32,726 nt of DNA from Methylobacterium variabile (GTDB lineage: Bacteria; Pseudomonadota; Alphaproteobacteria; Rhizobiales; Beijerinckiaceae): contig NZ_LABY01000165.1 in the NCBI RefSeq assembly GCF_001043975.1, positions 1 to 32,726 of the forward strand. The letters are read 5' to 3'. Every line of letters starts with the position of its first letter. Within the stretch, counting starts at the first letter, position 1. Made by a program: the position numbers and the translations under genes. Below are positions 1-7,439 of the stretch, one piece after another. The notes beneath the pieces were generated by a model. It was given only the letters and a program-made list of their open reading frames with translations, did not search any database and was not told the origin of the DNA.

Positions 1-69
1 CGGGGAACCGGGATGCCCCGGGAAAGCTTGTCCGTAAGACGACTCGTCCCCCGATACTGCCCGAGGTTC

Positions 70-387
70 ATGACCATGACGCTCCGCACGACGCTGGCCT
101 GGTTGCCCCTGGCGGCCGCCCTCGCCGCTGCGCCGGCCTTGGCCGCCGACATGCCGGCCGGCTACGCGGCGCGCGGCGGGATCGAGGCCGCGGCCGGCTG
201 GCGCGCCCCGCCCCCGCCCCCCGCCGTCGTGGCGGAGGTGGAGGCGGAGGTGGTCCTGGCCGAGCCCCCGCCCCGCCCGCTCCTCGGCCTCGGCTACGCG
301 CCGGTCCTGCCCTATTACGGCGTCTCGACCGGCCCCTACGGCTACCCGCCGCGGCGCGAGCCCGGGATCGGCGTCGGGCTGTTCTGA
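70..387 (+). CDS. Small exported proline-rich protein, unknown function
   Basis: Encodes about 105 residues. The N-terminus is a clear signal peptide: a short basic start, a hydrophobic Leu/Ala core, and an A-L-A-A cleavage-like end just before the D-M-P-A-G segment. The mature part is rich in Pro, Ala, Val and Glu, with a Pro-rich block and a Gly/Tyr/Pro-rich tail, and no catalytic motif. I chose the ATG at 70; the ATG at 76 fits the GAGG at 63-66 better by spacing and is equally possible. The last 46 bases overlap the 3' end of the convergent gene on the other strand. It is probably a periplasmic or surface protein. I do not recognise a named family. Confidence 0.6.
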   Translation: MTMTLRTTLAWLPLAAALAAAPALAADMPAGYAARGGIEAAAGWRAPPPPPAVVAEVEAEVVLAEPPPRPLLGLGYAPVLPYYGVSTGPYGYPPRREPGIGVGLF

Positions 388-1112
388 ACCGCGGGTTCGT
401 CGCAGGCCGCGAGCCGCTCGGCCACCCGCGCCTGCATCGCCCAGAGGTGGCGGTCGCGGATGCCCAGGGCCTCGCAGGCCGCCACCGTGTTGAGCAGGTA
501 CTCGGCGCTCGGGCCGGTGGGGCCGCAGGCCGCGGCGATGCGCGCGGCGATCTCCGTGTCGGTGAGCCGCCCGGCGTAGCGCGGTCCCGCGCGGTCGGCC
601 ACGAAGGCGAGGGCCGGCACCGGGCCCTCCGCGGTCCCGGCGCTGAGCCAGCGGGCGACGTAGCCGCGCCCGCGCATCTCCCGCCGCCAGACTGGACGGA
701 CGGCCGCCCGCAGGTCGTCGGCCTTCGCGCCGTCGCCGCCGATCCGGTAGGCGAGGCCCCGGCACTGCCCGCCCCGGTCGAGGGCCAGCATCACGCCGGG
801 GCGGTCCGGCGTGCCGCGAAACCCCCGCTGCCACAGGCAGAAGCGGCGGTGCCAGCCGCGCACCGTCGCCTCGCGCCGCTCCGAGAAGGGGAATTCCGGC
901 CGCCACATCAGGGCGCCGTAGGCGAACAGCCACAGGGTGCCGGGATCGCCGGGCTTCTCCGCCAGCGCCGCGTCGAGGCGCGCGTCGGCCTCGGCCTCGC
1001 CCATCAGCGCCATGCCGCTCCCGTCGTCGGCGACCGGGCGCGGATGGGCCCGGGCGATCAGCGCGGGGTTGAGGGCGAGGGAGCGTTTGGGCATCGCAAC
1101 CGTTAGTCCCAT
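342..1112 (-). CDS. ChaC-like gamma-glutamylcyclotransferase
   Basis: About 256 residues. It has the ChaC-family glycine motif F-A-Y-G-A-L near residue 57 and a downstream S-A-E-Y-L-L-N-T segment that carries the family's catalytic glutamate. Known ChaC enzymes split glutathione into 5-oxoproline and Cys-Gly in the cytosol, so the inferred role is glutathione turnover. The reading frame stays open far upstream, to about 1910, but family similarity begins only near the Met at 1112 or the Met at 1094 (M-P-K-R-S). Either may be the true start. It is divergent from the gene at 1227, with a palindrome between them, and its 3' end overlaps the small exported protein gene tail to tail. Confidence 0.85.
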   Translation of the reverse strand: MGLTVAMPKRSLALNPALIARAHPRPVADDGSGMALMGEAEADARLDAALAEKPGDPGTLWLFAYGALMWRPEFPFSERREATVRGWHRRFCLWQRGFRGTPDRPGVMLALDRGGQCRGLAYRIGGDGAKADDLRAAVRPVWRREMRGRGYVARWLSAGTAEGPVPALAFVADRAGPRYAGRLTDTEIAARIAAACGPTGPSAEYLLNTVAACEALGIRDRHLWAMQARVAERLAACDEPAVQNSPTPIPGSRRGG

Positions 1113-1177
1113 GGATGCGGCAGCGCGGCAGGAGGCCTCCCGGCTTTTCCGTGAAGCGTGGCCGCCCCATGTTAGTG

Positions 1178-1195
1178 CCGTGCTAAACAGCACGG
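1178..1195. promoter_or_regulatory. Perfect inverted repeat between divergent genes
   Basis: CCGTGCT at 1178-1184 and AGCACGG at 1189-1195 form a perfect 7-base inverted repeat around AAAC. It lies between the minus-strand ChaC-like gene and the plus-strand gene at 1227. The location in a divergent intergenic region suggests an operator or a hairpin in the 5' UTR of the plus-strand transcript. No regulator can be named. Confidence 0.35.
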
Positions 1196-1226
1196 GTCCA
1201 GGTTGTCCGGGAATGGAGGACGCGTC

Positions 1227-1541
1227 ATGGCCATCACGGGTCGCTTCAATTTCCGCAAAACCCTGACCGGCAAGCTCGTCCTGCAGGTCGAGACCGAGCG
1301 CCGCTCCTGGTGGCCCTTCGCCCGCGCGGCCTCCCCCGGCCACGTCTGGCGCGACGCCACCTCCAAGGACCTGACCGCGGTGGAACTGCAGCCGCTGCTC
1401 AACCTGCGCCGCAACCCCGGCTACATGCCGCGCAACCCGGTGATCTTCATGATGGGCCAGGGGCAGAAGGGCGAGGCGCCCTCCGCCGAGGTGGTGACCC
1501 TCGCGGCGCACCGGGCGGGCGGCCAGCAGCAGGCCGGCTGA
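1227..1541 (+). CDS. Conserved-looking small hypothetical protein
   Basis: 104 residues, basic, with no signal peptide or membrane segment. GGAGGA at 1215-1220 lies six bases before the ATG at 1227, so this start is preferred over the in-frame ATG at 1203. The N-terminal half alternates charged and hydrophobic residues, with a W-W-P-F-A-R-A patch suggestive of a compact beta-rich fold. The C-terminus is Gln/Gly/Ala-rich and probably disordered. I do not recognise a family and assign no function. It stands alone, about 76 bases before the next plus-strand gene. Confidence 0.65.
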   Translation: MAITGRFNFRKTLTGKLVLQVETERRSWWPFARAASPGHVWRDATSKDLTAVELQPLLNLRRNPGYMPRNPVIFMMGQGQKGEAPSAEVVTLAAHRAGGQQQAG

Positions 1542-1617
1542 TCGCGGCACCGCTCCGGCTCCGTCCGCGTTGTCCCGGTTCCAGGGGAAGCAGCCCCGCC
1601 GAACGGGAGAGCGCAGC

Positions 1618-1902
1618 ATGGGCATGACCTCCGTGAACCAGGCCGTCATCGAGGCCCTGTCGGAGCAGATCGTCGCCGCGTATTGCGACGCCGCCGGGCC
1701 CGCCGACAGCCCCGCGAGGGCGCGGCTGATGGGCGATATCATGCACGCTATCGAGGAGCCGGTGGGCAGCCGCACCCTGGCCGAGCACGGCCCGGAGCGG
1801 GTCAACGCCGTCCTGGCCGACTGGGAGGCCCAGGAGGGCCGCAGCTTCGGCCTGCGGCTGATCGAGATCGATCCCGGCCGCACCGTCGTGACGATGGGCT
1901 GA
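1618..1902 (+). CDS. Small acidic hypothetical protein
   Basis: 94 residues, predicted mostly helical and soluble. It begins M-G-M-T-S-V-N-Q and ends with a short beta-like segment I-E-I-D-P-G-R-T-V-V-T-M-G. A purine-rich GGGAG lies about eight bases upstream of the ATG at 1618. The upstream in-frame ATG at 1570 lacks a ribosome binding site. No motif identifies a function. It may share a transcript with the gene at 1227, and a hairpin follows directly after its stop. Confidence 0.6.
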   Translation: MGMTSVNQAVIEALSEQIVAAYCDAAGPADSPARARLMGDIMHAIEEPVGSRTLAEHGPERVNAVLADWEAQEGRSFGLRLIEIDPGRTVVTMG

Positions 1903-1914
1903 GAATCCATCGTG

Positions 1915-1935
1915 ACGATGGGCCGAACCCATCGT
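1915..1935. terminator. Hairpin between convergent genes (possible bidirectional terminator)
   Basis: ACGATGGG at 1915-1922 and CCCATCGT at 1928-1935 make an 8-base perfect stem with a five-base loop. It lies between the stop at 1902 and the convergent stop at 1951. There is no U-run on either side, so intrinsic termination is only plausible. The motif GTGACGATGGGC also occurs at the end of the upstream coding region, which makes a short local direct repeat. Confidence 0.45.
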
Positions 1936-1950
1936 GGCGACGGCTGAGGC

Positions 1951-2676
1951 TCAGCCCTGGCCGAGTTCCACCAGGAGCTCGGCCAGGGGGCCGGCGGCGC
2001 TCACCATGGCGTCGTGGCCGGTGGCGATCTCCCGCCAGCCCCAGCCGGGCTGGCGCCGCACCCAGGCCTTGACGCCGTCGAGGGTGGCGTAGGACGGCGC
2101 GGTGCAGTCGACGTAGGTGCGCGGCAGGCCGTTGCCGACCGGGGAGCGGATCGGCAGCGGGCTCTCGTAGGTGCTCAACGGGTGCGGGGTCAGGCGCCGC
2201 TCCACCCAGGCGGCATCCGCCGGGTCGAGGACCCCGAACGCCTCGGCCGGCGGCGGCGGCAGGCTCAGGCCCCCGCTCGATTCCGCGGCGGCCCGGCGGC
2301 GGGCCGCCACCACCTCGGGCGGCAGCCCGTCGAAGGGCGCGCGGCCCGGCTCCGCGATCAGCGCGTCGAGGTAGACGAGGTGGCGCAGCCGCTCCGGCAT
2401 GCGTTCCGCGACGCCGCTGATCGCCAGGCCGCCGAAGGAGTGCCCGACCAGCACGACGTCCGTCAGTTCCTCGGCCGCGATCACGCCGGCGACGTCGCGC
2501 ACGAAGGTGTCGAGGGTGATGGCGGCGGAGAGGAGATGGGCGCGCTCGCCGAGGCCGGTGCAGGTCGGGGTGAAGACCCGGTGCCCCTCCGCCCGCAAGG
2601 CGTCGGCGACCCGCCTCCAGCACCAGCCGCCGTGCCAGGCGCCGTGCACCAGCACGAAGGTCAGCCCGTCACCCAT
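1951..2676 (-). CDS. Alpha/beta hydrolase (esterase-like)
   Basis: 241 residues with the layout of small alpha/beta-fold esterases. The oxyanion-hole motif L-V-H-G-A-W-H-G is at residues 9-16. The nucleophile elbow G-H-S-F-G-G has its Ser at about residue 80. A C-terminal T-G-H-D supplies the likely catalytic His at about 221. The H-G-A-W-H-G-G-W-C-W start resembles the plant methylesterase/EstC/pyrethroid-hydrolase branch, so hydrolysis of a small ester is likely, but the substrate is unknown. There is no signal peptide. A GAGGGGG ribosome binding site lies seven bases before the ATG. The gene 2776-3252 lies about 100 bases upstream on the same strand. Confidence 0.85.
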   Translation of the reverse strand: MGDGLTFVLVHGAWHGGWCWRRVADALRAEGHRVFTPTCTGLGERAHLLSAAITLDTFVRDVAGVIAAEELTDVVLVGHSFGGLAISGVAERMPERLRHLVYLDALIAEPGRAPFDGLPPEVVAARRRAAAESSGGLSLPPPPAEAFGVLDPADAAWVERRLTPHPLSTYESPLPIRSPVGNGLPRTYVDCTAPSYATLDGVKAWVRRQPGWGWREIATGHDAMVSAAGPLAELLVELGQG

Positions 2677-2775
2677 CGCAATGCCCCCTCATCGTTGGAG
2701 GGAGCCAAGCGCGAACGGGAGCGCCGTGCAAGAGTCTTTGCTCGCGTCTTTGCTGGCGCCTTCGGTGCCGAAGCC

Positions 2776-3252
2776 TCAGCTCCCGGCCTCGTCCCGGTCC
2801 TCGCGGTTGGCGTCGAAGCCGGCGATCATCCGCTCGAGGGCCTTGAAGCTGCGCACCGCCTCCTGGGTGTGGCCGGCGGCGCACTTGCCCTCGGCCGAGC
2901 GGTACCACAGCAGCATGCTGTTGAAGGCGTGCTGGTGGGGCGCCGCGGCGACTCGGGCCCGCCGGGCGGTCTCGGCGTCGAACCAGACCCGCACCGCATG
3001 GCCGGCATTGGTGCAGACGTCGGCGGAGGGCGGCAGGGCGGCGCGGGAGACCGTGGGGTCGCACAGCATGGCGAACCAGATCGCCGCGGCCGCGAGGCCG
3101 GAGGCGCCGACCATGCCGGCGGCGCCGCGCAGGCGCCGGCGCCAGTCGGGCTTCGGCTGCTCGGAGGCCGGCAGGGCATCGACCGTCTCCGGCCAGCAAT
3201 GGGTGTAGTGCACCGAACCGTCGGTGTGGTGATGGGGCATCGGGTGGGTCAT
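2776..3252 (-). CDS. Hypothetical single-pass membrane protein
   Basis: 158 residues. The His-rich N-terminus (M-T-H-P-M-P-H-H-H-T-D-G) and a basic stretch (W-R-R-R-L-R) precede one hydrophobic segment at about residues 44-63. A soluble C-terminal domain follows with two cysteines and several His and Trp residues. This suggests an inner-membrane protein with a short cytoplasmic end and a periplasmic domain. An AAGGGGG element lies six bases upstream of the start. I do not recognise the family. The His-rich end could bind metal, but that is speculation. Confidence 0.6.
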   Translation of the reverse strand: MTHPMPHHHTDGSVHYTHCWPETVDALPASEQPKPDWRRRLRGAAGMVGASGLAAAAIWFAMLCDPTVSRAALPPSADVCTNAGHAVRVWFDAETARRARVAAAPHQHAFNSMLLWYRSAEGKCAAGHTQEAVRSFKALERMIAGFDANREDRDEAGS

Positions 3253-3534
3253 CGGGCACCCCCTTCGTGCAGGGTGGGACTCCGGAGCCTCGCGCGGTGG
3301 TCAAGAGTGCCGGGTCGTCATGGGTGGTCGCGGCAGGACGAAAAGCCGCGGCCGATCGCCGGACGATCTTGCGGCGGCGACGGACCTCGCGAAGTGGCCG
3401 GAGGGTAGGAGCGGGCCGCCGTGCCCGGTGTGCTCCAGCGCACACGGCGCGCGCACGGGCTGGCGATTCTCTGGCCGGCATGCTCATCCTGCCGGCAGAG
3501 GCGCGGCGACGGGCGCCCACCAGGGAGGAAGGCG

Positions 3535-4902
3535 ATGCGCTGGCGAGGAGCGGCTGTGGCCGCGATCTGTCTCGGGGTCCTGTGCGCCGCCCCGGCCCGG
3601 GCGCAGAGCGCCGACGGCCGGACCTCCGGGACGCCCCTCTCGGGGCCGCCAGCTTGGGCGACCGCCTGGGCCGGCTCGGTCCAGGGCCCCTACCCGGTCG
3701 GCAACCCCTCGGCCCAGCCCGACCAGAGCTTCGCCTTCCCGAACCCCGCCGAGGGCGCCCGCGACCAGACCCTGCGGCTGGTGCTGCGGCCGGACATGTG
3801 GGGCCGGGAAGCCCGCCTGCGGATCTCCAACGCCTTCGGCACGCGGCCCCTCACCCTCGACGGCGTCCATGCCGGGCTGCACCTCGGCGGGGCGGCCCTG
3901 GTGCCGGGGACGAACCGCCCGGTGCGGTTCGGTGGCCAGGACCGGGTCACGGTCCCGCCCGGGGGCGAGGCCTGGTCCGATCCGGTCGCCCTGCCCTTCG
4001 CCGCCGATCCGGATGCCGCCCTGCTCGCCGGGCGCAAGCTCGCGGTCTCGCTCCACGTCGTGGGGGTGAGCGGGCCGATGACCTGGCACGCCAAGGCGCT
4101 GCAGACCTCCTACGCCACCGCGCCGGGCGCCGGCGCGCACGGCACTGACGAGGGCGAGGCCGCCTTCCCGTACTCCACCGCCTCGTGGTTCTTCCTCGAC
4201 GCCGTCGACATGGCGGTGAGCGCCCCAACTCCCGTGGTGGTCGCCTTCGGCGATTCGATCACCGACGGCACCGCCTCGACGATGAACGGCGACGACCGCT
4301 GGCCCGACGTGCTGTCGCGCCGCCTGCACGCCAGGCTCGGCAACCGGGTCTCGGTGGTCAATGCCGGGATCGGCGGCAACCAGGTGGTCGGCCCTGCGGA
4401 ATACGGCCCGCACAAGCCGTTTCCGGGCGGGCCCTCGGCCCTGTCCCGCCTCGACCGCGACGTGATCGGGCTGTCGGGTGTGGCCAGCGTGATCTGGCTC
4501 GAGGGCGTCAACGACTTCAGCCGCAACGGCGAGGCCACGCTCGAGGCCGTCCAGGCCGGGATGCGCGAGGGCGTCGCCCGCCTGCGCGCCGGCATCCCGG
4601 GCGTGCGGGTGATCGGCGCCACCCTCACCTCGGCCAAGGGCAGCTCCAGCCCCGCCCACGGCCACCCCGAGCAGGACGAGAAGCGCCGCGGCCTCAACGC
4701 CTTCGTCCGGGAGTCGGGGCTGTTCGACGGCGTGGTCGATTTCGACGCCGCGACCCTCGACCCGGCGAGCGGCGGTTTGCGCCCCGAGATGGTCCCGGAG
4801 AGCACCACCGGCGGCAAGGGCGACCGGCTGCACCCGAACCGGGCGGGCTATCTGGCGATGGGGAGCGGGATCGATCTCGGGGTGGTGTTGAGAGGCCGAT
4901 AG
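3535..4902 (+). CDS. Exported SGNH/GDSL-family hydrolase (esterase)
   Basis: 455 residues with a signal peptide ending A-P-A-R-A-Q-S near residue 25. An N-terminal beta-rich region of about 200 residues precedes the SGNH domain. Visible blocks are G-D-S-I-T-D-G with nucleophile Ser241, an N-A-G-I-G-G-N segment, G-V-N-D at 324-327, and D-R-L-H-P-N with Asp430 and His433. These are the complete SGNH catalytic elements, so it should be an active extracytoplasmic esterase or deacylase. The substrate is unknown, and carbohydrate esters are common for this architecture. GGGAGGAA at 3523-3530 sets the ATG at 3535; the longer frame from 3421 has no ribosome binding site. About 280 bases upstream contain no convincing gene. 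Confidence 0.85.
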   Translation: MRWRGAAVAAICLGVLCAAPARAQSADGRTSGTPLSGPPAWATAWAGSVQGPYPVGNPSAQPDQSFAFPNPAEGARDQTLRLVLRPDMWGREARLRISNAFGTRPLTLDGVHAGLHLGGAALVPGTNRPVRFGGQDRVTVPPGGEAWSDPVALPFAADPDAALLAGRKLAVSLHVVGVSGPMTWHAKALQTSYATAPGAGAHGTDEGEAAFPYSTASWFFLDAVDMAVSAPTPVVVAFGDSITDGTASTMNGDDRWPDVLSRRLHARLGNRVSVVNAGIGGNQVVGPAEYGPHKPFPGGPSALSRLDRDVIGLSGVASVIWLEGVNDFSRNGEATLEAVQAGMREGVARLRAGIPGVRVIGATLTSAKGSSSPAHGHPEQDEKRRGLNAFVRESGLFDGVVDFDAATLDPASGGLRPEMVPESTTGGKGDRLHPNRAGYLAMGSGIDLGVVLRGR

Positions 4903-5054
4903 GCAGCTTCTCTTGAGTGAAGCGTAGCTAATATGAATTTATTCTCTTAAATATAGATTGATCTCGCGGAGCCGCTGCAAGGGGTGGCGTTATCCGCGGG
5001 ATCAAATTGTTCACGTTACTAATATGTTGTGCATTCAATCATTGGATTTGCAGG

Positions 5055-6170
5055 CTATTGTACGAGCCTCAAGGTTGGTCGTCTATGGCCTCGCTCCTCT
5101 TTCGGTCCAAGCATTTCGCTGCCGTACATACGGTCAAATTCAGGAGTTGAAATGAAGAGCGCTTTTGCAAGTTCTACATTAGAATAACCGAGTACGTTTA
5201 AATGATAATCTATCAATTTTGCGAGTTTTTTTGGAAACTCTTTTTTCGGCTCAAAGGGTTCTGTCTTGCGATATCCAAGCTTACTCATCTCAATAAAAAA
5301 TGATTTCTTTTGATATGGCGTAATCATATTGAGTCGATCGGCTCTCATCGCGATCGAAGACATGGATACTTTCCAATGTCTCTTAAGATTTGCAATTTGC
5401 CTTATGTCGAATTTTGTAAGTTGCGCTCGAATATTCTTTGCTGGAAGTAGAAAGGCGCCGGCGAATAAGTCTGCCTCGTCTTCCATCACTTCGTCATCAA
5501 GTAAGGTTGTGGTATGCAGAACCATATGCGCAAGCTCATGGCAAAGGGTGTGGCGAATGCGGTCTGCTGGTGCATTCATATTCACAAAAAATAAGACAGG
5601 TACTCCATCAATTCTTTGGCTGACAGCGTCAATCAAATCATTGTCAAAATTGCACGGGATTACGATTCCACCGTTCTCTTCAATGAGATCCGTTACGTTG
5701 TCGATAGGGCCGTCCGGCAGCATCCACTGCTCACGCAGATGGCGTGCGGCATCTTCCACGCTAAATGGCCGTGTCACAAATCCCTGATATTCATTTCTGT
5801 CAATTTCTGGAATAAATCCGTTGGCGCGCGCATCATATGATCGCAATAATATGCGAAGATGAATGCGTCTAATATTCATTTCCGCGACCATTCGATCCAA
5901 GGGCTTTTGCCCTAATTTCTTTCGACGCCTGTAATGAAATGGCGGCATACCATAGGGGCGACCGGTCTCAAAAAAGAATTCAGCAGAATATTTTAAAGCG
6001 CGTGCGAGATCTTCCACAAAATCTTGTGACGGCTCGCTTGTGCCCGCCTCTGCCTTTGATATAGTGCCTTGTGCAACATTCATTAGTTGCGCAAGCGCTG
6101 ATTGAGTTAGCCCGCGTGAGTCGCGCGCTAACATCATCATATAACGGTTGAATTGCTCGACCTGCTTCAT
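5055..6170 (-). CDS. XRE-family HTH protein with ImmA/IrrE-type metallopeptidase domain
   Basis: 371 residues. Residues 9-65 form an XRE-type helix-turn-helix (Q-S-A-L-A-Q-L-M-N-V-A-Q-G-T-I-S-K-A-E). Residues about 165-250 carry the ImmA/IrrE zinc motif H-E-L-A-H at 211-215, followed by E-D-E-A-D-L-F-A-G-A-F-L-L-P, which supplies the third ligand. Proteins of this type bind DNA and, in studied cases such as ImmA, cleave or inactivate partner repressors. The C-terminal ~110 residues are basic and unrecognised. The ATG lies three bases after the stop of the 181-residue gene and has no strong ribosome binding site, so translational coupling is likely. Base composition is unlike the surrounding chromosome. 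It could be the antitoxin or regulator of a toxin-antitoxin or defence module. Confidence 0.85.
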   Translation of the reverse strand: MKQVEQFNRYMMMLARDSRGLTQSALAQLMNVAQGTISKAEAGTSEPSQDFVEDLARALKYSAEFFFETGRPYGMPPFHYRRRKKLGQKPLDRMVAEMNIRRIHLRILLRSYDARANGFIPEIDRNEYQGFVTRPFSVEDAARHLREQWMLPDGPIDNVTDLIEENGGIVIPCNFDNDLIDAVSQRIDGVPVLFFVNMNAPADRIRHTLCHELAHMVLHTTTLLDDEVMEDEADLFAGAFLLPAKNIRAQLTKFDIRQIANLKRHWKVSMSSIAMRADRLNMITPYQKKSFFIEMSKLGYRKTEPFEPKKEFPKKLAKLIDYHLNVLGYSNVELAKALFISTPEFDRMYGSEMLGPKEERGHRRPTLRLVQ

Positions 6171-6173
6171 TTT

Positions 6174-6719
6174 TTAAAATAGCCGACGCTGCCGCTGGAC
6201 TTCATGCCATGCGGTTTCATCTGCTTCCCGGTTTCCTGCTGGTGTGATTGCGGCGCACCAAATAACGCCGCGCTTCGTAGGAAGAGAAATTTGAGAGCGT
6301 ATATAGCTCATACCTGTGGCATCGAGCAGATAGCCAGCAGTCAACCTAGTAGGTTCAGCCGGAATGCCGGGTATCTGTGCTCCACGATCAAACGCGCGCG
6401 CTTGACGGGTCTGATAGTTTGAAGAAACGCCATCCTCATCGGTCTTCTTAAAGCGTACGATCACGTTCGCGGGATCGATCTGCCAAAGATTTTGCCCCCT
6501 GATTTCCCTATGCTTGATTCCTGGCAGCTCATCAAGCACCCTATGTGCTTCTGCTAGAACATGCCGGTTTGTGCAATGTGCTTGGGCGCTCGCGTCGTGA
6601 TCAATCACGATATCTGGAGGATAAGTTTCATAGATAGTGTGCCCGTGTCGGAGAATGCCATCGAACATGTCGAGGTATGGCTCCAAGGCGCCCATGATGA
6701 TGTCGATATCTGTTTCCAA
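6174..6719 (-). CDS. Unknown protein paired with the XRE/ImmA gene
   Basis: 181 residues, first gene of the island operon. The start is TTG at 6719, supported by GGAG (complement of 6727-6730) seven bases upstream. The first in-frame ATG, at residue 9, has no ribosome binding site. The sequence contains N-V-I-V-R-F-K-K-T-D-E-D-G-V-S-S-N-Y-Q-T-R-Q-A-R and a later T-R-L-T-A-G-Y-L-L-D-A-T-G segment, looking like a compact soluble alpha/beta protein. I recall similar proteins next to HTH-ImmA genes, but I know of no established function. Position suggests it is the substrate, toxin or effector controlled by the neighbouring XRE/ImmA protein. That is inference. Confidence 0.7.
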   Translation of the reverse strand: METDIDIIMGALEPYLDMFDGILRHGHTIYETYPPDIVIDHDASAQAHCTNRHVLAEAHRVLDELPGIKHREIRGQNLWQIDPANVIVRFKKTDEDGVSSNYQTRQARAFDRGAQIPGIPAEPTRLTAGYLLDATGMSYIRSQISLPTKRGVIWCAAITPAGNREADETAWHEVQRQRRLF

Positions 6720-6785
6720 CGTCGTACTCCGTCGGCGCGAGACACGGGCAGAGCCTACGCCTGCGCACGACAGAATGGAAGAAAA

Positions 6786-6804
6786 TTATTCCTAGTTTTA
6801 TTCC
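6786..6804 (-). promoter_or_regulatory. Direct repeats in the island operon promoter region
   Basis: TTATTCC occurs at 6786-6792 and again at 6798-6804, a 12-base period, in a very AT-rich stretch upstream of the TTG start at 6719. On the minus strand this reads GGAATAA twice. The AT-rich block with TATATA and ATCATGAT beyond it probably holds the promoter. The repeats are candidate binding sites for the XRE-domain protein. Confidence 0.35.
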
Positions 6805-6935
6805 AAAAAACTTAAGATCATGATATATAACGATTTTTCCTCCTGGCGATCGCGGGCCCTGTCACTCTCCTCCGCGTACGAAGCGGTGCTGTAGCGATGG
6901 AGATTGGCAGGCGCACGGGCCGAAAGTGCGGAACA

Positions 6936-6974
6936 GGGGCTACGGCTCAGGATTTCAAACTGAGATTACGCCCC
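6936..6974 (-). terminator. Interrupted hairpin after the ratA-like gene
   Basis: GGGGC (6936-6940) pairs with GCCCC (6970-6974), and CTCAG (6946-6950) pairs with CTGAG (6960-6964). The loop is nine bases, and a 5x5 internal loop separates the two stems. It begins six bases beyond the ratA-like stop on the minus strand, at the edge of the island. It is a possible terminator, without a U-run. Confidence 0.35.
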
Positions 6975-6979
6975 ACTCC

Positions 6980-7435
6980 TCACGCCCGCGCGTACAACCG
7001 GTCCGCCCGGCTCTCGAACGCGTCGGTGAACTTGCGGAAGGCGCGATCGAACATCTTGCCCATGAGGAGGCCGAGGGCCAGGCTCTTGAACTCGTAGGTG
7101 ATGAAGAACTCGACCGTGCAGCCGCCGTTCGGGGCCTCGCGGAAGGTCCAGCGGTTCTCGAGGTGGCGGAACGGGCCGTCGATGTACTCGGCGACGATCT
7201 TCAGGTTCGGGCGGTCGAGGCGGACCCGGGTGGTGAAGTGCTCCGAGATCGCCTTGTAGCCGACGCCCATGTCGGCGACGAGCGTCTCGGTCCCGTCCTC
7301 GCCCTCCTGCTTGCGCAGCACCCGGAGCGAGTCGCAGAGCGGCAGGAATTCGGGGTAGCGCTCGACGTCGGCGACGAGGTCGAACATCTCCGTCGGGCTG
7401 TGCCGGACGGTGCGGGTGGTGCGGAAGCTCGGCAT
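6980..7435 (-). CDS. RatA/COQ10-like SRPBCC (START-fold) protein
   Basis: 151 residues. The sequence M-P-S-F-R-T-T-R-T-V, then M-F-D-L-V-A-D-V-E-R-Y-P-E-F-L-P and the C-terminal F-I-T-Y-E-F-K-S-L-A-L-G segment, are typical of the COQ10/RatA group of lipid-binding START-fold proteins. The eukaryotic relative chaperones coenzyme Q, and E. coli RatA has been described as affecting ribosome assembly. In this family a quinone-binding role is the more likely one. The start at 7435 lies four bases after the lipA stop, so the two form an operon, an order common in Rhizobiales. Confidence 0.9.
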   Translation of the reverse strand: MPSFRTTRTVRHSPTEMFDLVADVERYPEFLPLCDSLRVLRKQEGEDGTETLVADMGVGYKAISEHFTTRVRLDRPNLKIVAEYIDGPFRHLENRWTFREAPNGGCTVEFFITYEFKSLALGLLMGKMFDRAFRKFTDAFESRADRLYARA

Positions 7436-7439
7436 CGGG

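Larger units (their letters stand above)
4903..6900. other. Low-GC genomic island
   Basis: Base composition changes abruptly after the SGNH stop and returns to high GC around 6830-6900. For example, 5221-5280 contains 26 G/C of 60, against 43 of 60 at 21061-21120. The island holds only the two-gene minus-strand operon 5055-6719. No integrase, transposase, tRNA gene or convincing flanking direct repeat was found. Acquisition by horizontal transfer is inferred from composition and content, and the edges are approximate. Confidence 0.7.

Noticed and set aside
4..29. EcfG promoter before the first small gene
   Set aside because: GGAAC occurs at 4-8, but the -10 position at 16-17 spacing reads AGCT or GCTT rather than CGTT.
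342..1910. 522-residue minus-strand frame
   Set aside because: Only the part after the Met at 1112 resembles a family (ChaC). The upstream half is antisense to two plus-strand genes and is a composition artefact.
2014..3408. Long plus-strand frame over the hydrolase and membrane-protein genes
   Set aside because: Shadow of the minus-strand genes: low-complexity Ala/Gly/Arg translation and no ribosome binding site. The opposite frames have clear motifs.
4958..5155. 65-residue frame at the left side of the island
   Set aside because: No ribosome binding site, overlaps the end of the XRE/ImmA gene, and no recognisable features.
5329..5787. Plus-strand 152-residue frame inside the XRE/ImmA gene
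   Set aside because: Antisense to the conserved H-E-L-A-H region; Ser/Cys-rich translation typical of an antisense shadow.
4895..6960. Attachment-site direct repeats flanking the island
   Set aside because: Compared both edges by eye; only short chance matches such as GAAGCG were found.
6931..6974. tRNA-like fragment with a TTTCAAA loop
   Set aside because: It has a 5-base stem around a nine-base loop but no acceptor, D or T arm, so it does not fold as a tRNA.
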